From contig CALVER010000033.1 in assembly GCA_944326625.1 (NCBI GenBank), forward strand, positions 1 to 11,349: a stretch of DNA of 11,349 nt, given 5' to 3'. Made by a program: the position numbers and the translations under genes. This DNA comes from Candidatus Gastranaerophilales bacterium. GTDB taxonomy: Bacteria > Cyanobacteriota > Vampirovibrionia > Gastranaerophilales > Gastranaerophilaceae. Shown in pieces: positions 6,312-11,349 of this stretch (positions within the stretch are counted from its first letter, which is position 1; every line of letters starts with the position of its first letter). Below the pieces are notes generated by a model, which was given only the letters and a program-made list of their open reading frames with translations, searched no databases and was not told where the DNA came from.

Positions 6312-6340
6312 AAGAACCCCAAAATTGGAGTTCTTTTTTA
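6311..6340. terminator. Bidirectional intrinsic terminator between purL and a convergent gene
   Basis: AAAGAACCCCAA (6311-6322) pairs with TTGGAGTTCTTT (6325-6336) and a T-run follows, giving a plus-strand terminator for purSQL. One pair is an A-C mismatch on the plus strand but a G-U wobble on the minus strand, where four U follow the stem. It can therefore also end the minus-strand membrane-protein operon. The first base of the stem is the last base of the purL stop codon. Confidence 0.82.
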
Positions 6341-6358
6341 TATTAAGATGCAGAAAAT

Positions 6359-7216
6359 TTATGCTGCTTTATTTGTTTCTTGGGCTTGTTCTTTTTCGGC
6401 GTTTTTCTTATGAATATAAGCACCGATTTTGTTTGCCGGTTTCATAACCAGTACCGGAACAATATATCTGTATACCATACCGAATACGAACAAGGATTTG
6501 AGAACGCCCATACCGTCGATTAATGTTGTAAGACGTTTATTCTTTAGTACATCAAGATTGAAGTCACGAATGTTTTTGTATGGTATTGCATCTTCGGCTT
6601 TTACATGATGCAAATTCGGTTTCCTTAAACCTTTATAAGAACCGTCAGCAAGAGAATCCTCTATTTTTTTATTAAGCTGGTCAATTCTGTTATTTTTACG
6701 TACATACCAATCCTGCATAAATTGATTTATATTTTTTGAATCCCATTCGCCAAAAGTTCTTGTTCGTTTTGCTCTCGGATTATCAAGCAGATAATTTGCG
6801 GCAAAACGTGTTGTAACACCGTCCCACCAGTTTGCAAGCTTGCTGTCTAAGAAATATGAACCGGCAGTTGAAAGTCCCCAGGTCATAACATCATTAAGTG
6901 CAAGCGTTTTACGCTTTTCCGGATCAAGTTTATCGTTTTGCAAAGTTCTTATTGTATACATACCTGAAATAAGTGTTGCACCTATTGCAGACATGTGAGT
7001 GGTCATGTTTTTGATATTTTTAGTTTTATCTACAAATCTTTTTGCGAACTTACTTCTGTAAAATTTTTCGTAATAATTTCTTGCAATGCCTTCCGCAAGA
7101 TTATCATATTGTTTTTTAATCGGGTCAAACAATTTTGAATGAACACGGGGAGCACCTTTAAATGCGGGCTGTTGAACCGGTCTGTTAACGTTATATGTCT
7201 GAAAATTAACCTGCAT
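6359..7216 (-). CDS. F-K-G motif membrane protein, unknown function (downstream paralogue)
   Basis: I do not recognise a named family. The 285-residue protein starts with a polar, N/Q-rich stretch and AFKG at 18-21, an N-terminal pattern I associate with many Gastranaerophilales proteins. The sequence RSKFAKRFVDKTK (54-66) leads into a moderately hydrophobic segment near 72-92 and another near 105-123. A basic, helical middle follows (about 145-230), then a stronger hydrophobic segment near 236-258 and a charged Lys/Glu/Gln-rich tail. It is probably an integral or membrane-associated protein. The start is secure: ATG shares its A with the upstream TAA (TAATG), and GGGAGGTG lies just upstream. 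The order of motifs parallels the upstream neighbour, so the two look like diverged tandem duplicates. The gene ends before the shared terminator with purL. Confidence 0.8.
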   Translation of the reverse strand: MQVNFQTYNVNRPVQQPAFKGAPRVHSKLFDPIKKQYDNLAEGIARNYYEKFYRSKFAKRFVDKTKNIKNMTTHMSAIGATLISGMYTIRTLQNDKLDPEKRKTLALNDVMTWGLSTAGSYFLDSKLANWWDGVTTRFAANYLLDNPRAKRTRTFGEWDSKNINQFMQDWYVRKNNRIDQLNKKIEDSLADGSYKGLRKPNLHHVKAEDAIPYKNIRDFNLDVLKNKRLTTLIDGMGVLKSLFVFGMVYRYIVPVLVMKPANKIGAYIHKKNAEKEQAQETNKAA

Positions 7217-8022
7217 TATTTTTCACCTCCCACAAATTTTGATATTGATACCGGCATAAATTTATTCATAAATCCTTTTTCTTCCTGCACAGGAGCTGTT
7301 TTAGATTTCTTTTCCAACCCGAATACATACTTCAAAATAGAAGGTATCAACGCAATTGTCAACATTGCTTTCGGAATACCGAGGACTATAGAATCCGGAA
7401 TCATTTGAGCAACTTTACTTATATTTTTATAAGGCTTAGATTTTTCTAATTTACGTTTACCGATTTCAGGAACGTCAAAAAGTTTTGCAAGACTTTCTAA
7501 CTCTTTTTTAACACTTCCGTCTTTATTTTTTATCTGTCTTGCACCAAGATATTTATTTGGTTCTGCTTTAATCTTCTTAAAGGCTTTATCAAACGGTGCC
7601 ATAACTATTGAAGAAACCACAAAGCCGATTACGGCAGATGAAATAGCGTGTGCTGCTGCGTACATACTGTCTTCTCTGTCGTCTTTGCCTGCCATAGCCA
7701 TATTTGTTGCAGGTCTCAAGACACCGGCAACGGCAAGTGCGACAAGAGCCTGTGCTACAACCGTTTTTTCTTCAAAAACTTCAACAAGTTTTTGAAACTT
7801 TTTAGAACGCATAATTTTATCGGTTGCAGTCTCACCTAAATTATTAAAAACTTTAGCGGCAGCTTCGCTCGTTTTTTTACTCGCTCCGCTGCCGCTAAAT
7901 GCTACACTATATCCTCTGTTATTCTCACGCAATCCCGCACTATGTCCCTTCACATTGTCCGCAGGATGCCCCGAATGGTAACCTTGCTTTGTTGTCTCAT
8001 ATTGTATTGAATGAATTTTCAT
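7216..8022 (-). CDS. F-S-G motif membrane protein, unknown function (upstream paralogue)
   Basis: No named family is recognised. The 268-residue protein has a polar N-terminus rich in His, Gly and Asn ending in YSVAFSG (38-44), then a charged helix with IMRSKKFQKLVEVFEEK (70-86). Hydrophobic segments follow near 87-111 (VVAQALVALAVAGVLRP) and 121-143 (AHAISSAVIGFVVSSIV), separated by the acidic loop GKDDREDS. A Lys-rich middle precedes a third hydrophobic segment near 207-236. No typical signal peptide is seen, so the first 44 residues may be a distinct sorting or surface region, which is speculation. The ATG is preceded by GGTGGGAA. It is the first gene of a two-gene operon with its apparent paralogue, and the stop and start codons overlap by one base. 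Confidence 0.8.
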   Translation of the reverse strand: MKIHSIQYETTKQGYHSGHPADNVKGHSAGLRENNRGYSVAFSGSGASKKTSEAAAKVFNNLGETATDKIMRSKKFQKLVEVFEEKTVVAQALVALAVAGVLRPATNMAMAGKDDREDSMYAAAHAISSAVIGFVVSSIVMAPFDKAFKKIKAEPNKYLGARQIKNKDGSVKKELESLAKLFDVPEIGKRKLEKSKPYKNISKVAQMIPDSIVLGIPKAMLTIALIPSILKYVFGLEKKSKTAPVQEEKGFMNKFMPVSISKFVGGEK

Positions 8023-8043
8023 TTCCCACCAATCAATTAACTA

Positions 8044-8071
8044 TCTATACATTTATTCTAAATCAAAGCAA
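8044..8071 (-). promoter_or_regulatory. Candidate promoter of the F-x-G membrane protein operon
   Basis: On the minus strand TTGCTT (8071-8066) and TATAGA (8049-8044) are 16 bp apart and match 4 and 4 of 6 consensus bases. Transcription would begin near 8037, about 15 nt before the ATG, which leaves room for the GGTGGG ribosome site. The remainder of 8023-8195 is AT-rich and holds no gene. Confidence 0.35.
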
Positions 8072-8184
8072 AACAAATTTTGCCAGAACTGTAAAAAAAG
8101 TTTACAATTTTTTTCCAAATTGACAGATAAACCAATAATACATTGAAAACACAGCTTAACAATTAGTGTAAAAATAACACTATT

Positions 8185-8200
8185 TGTGAAAATTTTCACA
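8185..8200. promoter_or_regulatory. Perfect CRP-type palindrome at the nadC stop
   Basis: TGTGAAAATTTTCACA is a perfect 16-bp palindrome of the form TGTGA-N6-TCACA, the consensus of CRP-family regulators, including cyanobacterial SyCRP1. It covers the last codons of nadC and lies about 150 bp upstream of the likely start of the membrane-protein operon. In RNA it would form a short hairpin without a U-tract. A chance palindrome is possible in AT-rich DNA. Confidence 0.35.
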
Positions 8201-9026
8201 TATCCAGTGCCAGATCCAGAGTAGGTGCTTTAGCAACTATAGCACTGGAAGAAATGATATCAACACCTGTTGACGCAATGGAATTAACTGTTGAAAGGTT
8301 AACGTTACCGCTTGCTTCAACAATAGCCTTATGATTAATAAGACGGCATGCTGCTTGCATGGTTTCAATATCCATATTATCAAGCATGATTATATCAACA
8401 TCGGCTGATATAGCCTCTTTCACCTGTTCAAGGGTGTCGCATTCCACCTCAATTTTATGGGCATGGGACAAACTTTCCTTCAATTTTTTGACAGCATTTG
8501 TAATTGAGCCGGCAAGCCGGATGTGGTTGTCTTTAATCATGGCACAATCCGAGAGATTAAATCTGTGCAAAGCGCCGCCGCCTGTTTTTACGGCATATTT
8601 TTCAAAAATTCTGAAATTCGGGGTTGTTTTTCTTGTATCAACGATTTTTGCGGGATAATTTCCGATTGCATCCTGATATTTTTTAGTTTCCGTTGCAATA
8701 CCGGACATCCTTTGAATATAGTTAAGCGCAACGCGTTCTCCCATCAAAAGCTCTTTTGCAGGCCCTTCAATGTCAGCAATTTTATCGCCTTTTTTGATTA
8801 TGTCACCGTCTTTAAAATAAAATTTTATTTTTATATTTTTAGAAAGAGTTTCGTAGACTGTTTTAAAAACATCTGCACCGCATAAAACACCGTCAGATCT
8901 TGTATTAAGCGCACCTTTTAAATAATCGTCATCGGTTGCAAGATTTTCGGTTGTGATGTCGCCAAAACCGATATCCTCTATCAATGCCTCTTTTACGTGA
9001 TCTTTTACATACAAACTATTTAACAA
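8196..9026 (-). CDS. nadC: Nicotinate-nucleotide pyrophosphorylase (quinolinate phosphoribosyltransferase)
   Basis: NadC joins quinolinate to PRPP and releases CO2 to give nicotinate mononucleotide, the third step of NAD synthesis from aspartate. The 276 residues are a normal length. Visible motifs are EDIGFGDITT (17-26), GERVALNYIQRMSGIAT (96-112), DTRKTTP (130-136), EKYAVKTGGGALHR (142-155), MIKDNH (163-168), EVEC (193-196), MLDN (214-217) and EASGN (237-241). The usual S-x-G-A-L-T-[HK] near the C-terminus reads SSSAIVAK here, a departure from the sequences I remember. The start is TTG 9026: GGAG sits 9 nt upstream inside the nadB end, and no ATG fits the family N-terminus. It overlaps nadB by 11 bp, so the two are translated together. 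A CRP-type palindrome covers its stop codon. Confidence 0.94.
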   Translation of the reverse strand: MLNSLYVKDHVKEALIEDIGFGDITTENLATDDDYLKGALNTRSDGVLCGADVFKTVYETLSKNIKIKFYFKDGDIIKKGDKIADIEGPAKELLMGERVALNYIQRMSGIATETKKYQDAIGNYPAKIVDTRKTTPNFRIFEKYAVKTGGGALHRFNLSDCAMIKDNHIRLAGSITNAVKKLKESLSHAHKIEVECDTLEQVKEAISADVDIIMLDNMDIETMQAACRLINHKAIVEASGNVNLSTVNSIASTGVDIISSSAIVAKAPTLDLALDM

Positions 9027-10632
9027 AGCTCAATTCTCCTTCACTTTTTGTAATCAGACTATGCTTGCCGATGTCATCCGTATTCGGATAATCCAATCTA
9101 AAATGGGCTCCTCTGGATTCTTTTCTTTGAAGAGCTGAATTTATTATCAGACGAGCAACAAGAAGCATGTTTTTAAATTCATATTCTTCTTTGCTCAAAC
9201 ATTTTACGCTTCTGGGGAATTTTTTAGACAGGTCATGGAGTTCTTCAAGAGCTTGAGTTAAAGTTTTTTCACTTCTCAAAATCCCTGCGCCGCGCCACAT
9301 GATTTCCTGAAGTTCATGCTTTAACGTATCAACATCAATTTCTTCCATAAGCAAATCTTTTGAATATTTGTCAATAACGGATTTTAAATCCTCGTCAATT
9401 TGTTTTGGAGTTTTCAATTCTTTATCTTTCAAGTAATTTGCGACTTCATACGCACACACTACACACTCAAGAATTGAATTGCTTGCGAGTCTGTTTCCGC
9501 CGTGCAGGCCTGTTGATGCTGCTTCACCAATTGCGTAAAGCCCGTTTATTGATGTTCTGCCTTCCATATCGGTTTTAACTCCGCCCATAGAATAATGTGC
9601 CGCAGGGGCAACGGGAATAAAATCGTGTGCAATATCAATTCCGTTTTCCGCACAAATTCGTGAAATATTCGGGAATCTTTCCGCCAATTTTTCCTTATCA
9701 ATACACGTTGCATTCAAATAAACATGATCCGTGTGGTTTTCAAGCATTTCATTATAATTTGCTCTGGTAACAATATCGCGCGGAGCAAGCTCGCGTTTTT
9801 CATGGTATTTGTGCATAAATTCAATACCGTCCGCATCAACGAGTTTTGCGCCTTCGCCTCTAACCGCCTCAGATATTAAAAATCTGTTTTCATCGCCGTC
9901 GATTGCAAGGGCAGTCGGGTGGAACTGAATAAATTCCAAATCCTGCAAAACCGCACCGGCATTATATGCAAGTGCAAGGCCGTCACCGGTTGCCACAGCA
10001 GGGTTTGTAGTGTATTTGTAAAGCTGTCCCAGCCCTCCCGTTGCAAGAATTACTGCTGATGAATATATTGTTTCGTATTCATGAGTCAAATCATTAAAAA
10101 CAATAACACCTTTGCATTCTTTATTTGAATTAACTAGAAGTTCAACGGCCTCTGTCTGCTCGTAAACATCTATATTTTCGTTTTCGCGGACATCTTTTGT
10201 CAGGGCTTTTTCAATCATTTTGCCCGTTGCATCACCGCCGGAGTGCAAAATTCTTCTTACGCTGTGAGCTGCTTCTTTTGTATAACAAAAATTATTGTTT
10301 TCATCTCTGTCAAATTCTACTCCAAACTTCAAAAGATCTTTTACAACAGCGTCCGAATGTTCGGAGATAAATTTTACGGCATTAAATTCACTCAAACCTG
10401 CACCGGCTTTAATGGTATCGGTAATATGAGATTCCGTTGAATCTGATTTATTATCTTTCATAACCGCAACCATACCGCCCTGTGCGTATCTTGAATTGCT
10501 TTCCCCGAGTTTGGATTTTGTAATCAATAAAATACCGTCATCAAGATTTGTCTGCTGCTCAATTTTTAACGCCGCATACAAACCCGCAATTCCGCTGCCT
10601 ATTATTATGACTGAATATTTGGAGTATTTCAT
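9016..10632 (-). CDS. nadB: L-aspartate oxidase NadB
   Basis: NadB is an FAD enzyme that oxidises L-aspartate to iminoaspartate, the first step of NAD synthesis; NadA then makes quinolinate for NadC. The 538 residues are a normal length. The FAD-binding Rossmann motif IGSGIAG is at 11-17, SRYAQGGMVA at 47-56, QFHPTAL at 236-242, EAVRGEGA at 255-262, ELAPRDIVTR at 281-290, HYSMGG at 346-351 and GLHGGNRLASNS at 375-386. The C-terminal helical domain (about 430-520) includes MWRGAGILRSE and ESRGAHFR, typical of the succinate dehydrogenase/fumarate reductase flavoprotein family. Those motifs and its pairing with nadC favour NadB over a fumarate reductase subunit. ATG 10632 has AGGGA at about 7 nt. 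nadA is not next to the pair. Confidence 0.96.
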   Translation of the reverse strand: MKYSKYSVIIIGSGIAGLYAALKIEQQTNLDDGILLITKSKLGESNSRYAQGGMVAVMKDNKSDSTESHITDTIKAGAGLSEFNAVKFISEHSDAVVKDLLKFGVEFDRDENNNFCYTKEAAHSVRRILHSGGDATGKMIEKALTKDVRENENIDVYEQTEAVELLVNSNKECKGVIVFNDLTHEYETIYSSAVILATGGLGQLYKYTTNPAVATGDGLALAYNAGAVLQDLEFIQFHPTALAIDGDENRFLISEAVRGEGAKLVDADGIEFMHKYHEKRELAPRDIVTRANYNEMLENHTDHVYLNATCIDKEKLAERFPNISRICAENGIDIAHDFIPVAPAAHYSMGGVKTDMEGRTSINGLYAIGEAASTGLHGGNRLASNSILECVVCAYEVANYLKDKELKTPKQIDEDLKSVIDKYSKDLLMEEIDVDTLKHELQEIMWRGAGILRSEKTLTQALEELHDLSKKFPRSVKCLSKEEYEFKNMLLVARLIINSALQRKESRGAHFRLDYPNTDDIGKHSLITKSEGELSFVK

Positions 10633-10653
10633 TTCTCATCCCTTTTTCTTATC

Positions 10654-10665
10654 TACAACATTGTA
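10654..10665 (-). promoter_or_regulatory. nadB: Candidate -10 and short palindrome upstream of nadB
   Basis: On the minus strand TACAAT (10665-10660) matches 5 of 6 bases of the -10 consensus; at 17 bp upstream TAGAAA is a weak -35. The -10 forms one arm of the palindrome TACAACATTGTA (10654-10665). Such a site overlapping the -10 could be an operator for an NAD-responsive repressor, but it matches no NiaR or NrtR site that I know. Transcription would start about 20 nt before the nadB ATG. Confidence 0.25.
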
Positions 10666-10697
10666 AATCAAAAAGAATGAAATTTCTACCCTTCAAT

Positions 10698-10729
10698 GTT
10701 TAAGTTTTTATTAAGATTAGAACTTAAAC
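10698..10729. repeat. 9-bp inverted repeat spanning the end of the prepilin-like gene
   Basis: GTTTAAGTT (10698-10706) and AACTTAAAC (10721-10729) are perfect complements with a 14-nt loop. On the minus strand the hairpin begins in the last codons of the prepilin-like gene and covers its stop. No U-tract follows, so it is not a classical terminator. It may protect the mRNA 3' end or be a weak, factor-dependent terminator before nadB. Confidence 0.4.
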
Positions 10730-11349
10730 GGATAATCGTCAGGAATTTTCCAGTGATTAAGTTCAATCAACTTTGAACAGTGCTTCCCGCCGTTAGTTCC
10801 GGTATCAAAACAGCCGTAACCGTTTGGACTGTGCTTTGCTCCTTCATAAGTTCCGTCCCAATCATAACACGATGACGCAAATCCGGGATTATATGAATAT
10901 TTAAGCGCCGGATTATTTTCATCCTGAAACGCCAAACGTTTCGGGAAAAAACGAAAGAGAAATTTGTCCTTGCCATACTGCGACTCGGCTGAATCTATAG
11001 TTTTTGTATCAATATAATAAAATATGTCATATATGTACAATGCAAATAGCAGCGCCGAACCGTCGGAAAAATAAACGCCCAAATAGTCTTTTCCCTGTGA
11101 AGATACCTTTTCAACTTTTTGCGGTCTTAAATAATCCGCCAGATAAGTGTTATACCAATCAAGCGCCTCTTCATAAGTTACGTTTGCCTCTACATGAGCA
11201 TCTGCTAAATATTTCCAGGTCGTTGTATCACCGTTATCAATAGTGGACATCTTTATTGCTTGATTCATTACCGAATAAACTTTTGCAAGCTTTGTCTCAA
11301 CAACTTTTTTCTTGTAATTCTGCACTAATGTCGGTATTGTCATGGCAGC
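10717..11349 (-). CDS. Prepilin-like (type IV pilin/type II secretion pseudopilin) protein, 5' end cut off
   Basis: 210 residues are visible and the frame is still open at the right edge; the ATG at 11343 is internal, because AA-MTIPTLVQNYKKK is the continuation of a prepilin N-terminal helix. The cleavage motif and most of that hydrophobic helix lie outside the window. The amphipathic helix KKKVVETKLAKVYSVMNQAIKMS follows, then a globular part with three Cys (SSCYDWDG, GYGCFD, GKHCSKL) and the ending WKIPDDYPFKF. I recall many such proteins, with the same N-terminal stretch and tail, in Gastranaerophilales genomes. It would be processed by prepilin peptidase and displayed in the periplasm or on a pilus; whether it is a structural pilin, a pseudopilin or a secreted derivative is unknown. 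It lies 84 bp upstream of nadB in the same direction and is probably unrelated to NAD synthesis. Confidence 0.82.
   Translation of the reverse strand, partial: AAMTIPTLVQNYKKKVVETKLAKVYSVMNQAIKMSTIDNGDTTTWKYLADAHVEANVTYEEALDWYNTYLADYLRPQKVEKVSSQGKDYLGVYFSDGSALLFALYIYDIFYYIDTKTIDSAESQYGKDKFLFRFFPKRLAFQDENNPALKYSYNPGFASSCYDWDGTYEGAKHSPNGYGCFDTGTNGGKHCSKLIELNHWKIPDDYPFKF

Noticed and set aside
6300..6358. Local frameshift as the explanation for the short PurL.
   Set aside because: Only 47 bp remain before the next gene and they contain a terminator; no frame there can encode the missing domain.
8090..8114. TGTAAA/TTTACA hairpin followed by seven T on the plus strand, resembling a terminator.
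   Set aside because: The stem is only six A/T-rich pairs and no plus-strand gene lies upstream; in this AT-rich gap it is probably chance.
8165..8181. AGTGT/ACACT inverted repeat after nadC.
   Set aside because: A 5-bp stem without a U-tract; too weak to call a terminator.

Overview
The window is AT-rich, with short intergenic gaps and genes packed into small translationally coupled operons. It most resembles a gut member of the Candidatus Gastranaerophilales (Vampirovibrionia, formerly Melainabacteria), the non-photosynthetic sister group of Cyanobacteria. I infer this from memory of that group. The pointers are a pair of small membrane proteins with an F-[KS]-G motif near the N-terminus, and a prepilin-like protein with the stretch AAMTIPTLVQNYKKK and a Cys-rich tail ending in WKIPDDYPFKF. 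No rRNA or other taxonomic marker is present, so the placement is provisional.

Layout. Positions 1-290 hold no convincing protein gene. They hold a minus-strand structured RNA ending in an intrinsic terminator, divergent from surE. surE (+) runs 291-1085 and meets, tail to tail with a 4-bp gap, a minus-strand operon read from 3910 down to 1090: HEAT-repeat protein, queC (preQ0 synthase), a DUF366 protein and a SPOR-domain membrane protein. A 79-bp divergent promoter region separates this operon from purS-purQ-purL (+, 3990-6311), which encodes the three-subunit FGAM synthase of purine synthesis. PurL stops at a domain boundary and lacks its last domain. A terminator usable in both directions separates purL from a minus-strand pair of related membrane proteins of unknown function (8022 down to 6359). 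Next come nadB-nadC (minus, 10632 down to 8196), which with a nadA located elsewhere make nicotinate mononucleotide from aspartate. The window ends inside a minus-strand prepilin-like gene.

Most of the content is housekeeping (nucleotide, NAD and queuosine-precursor metabolism). The parts that deserve a second look are the structured RNA at the left edge, the shortened PurL, the possibly leaderless purS, the QueC-coupled DUF366 protein, the paralogous F-x-G membrane protein pair, and a perfect CRP-type palindrome at the end of nadC. No tRNA, rRNA, CRISPR array, insertion sequence or phage gene was found.
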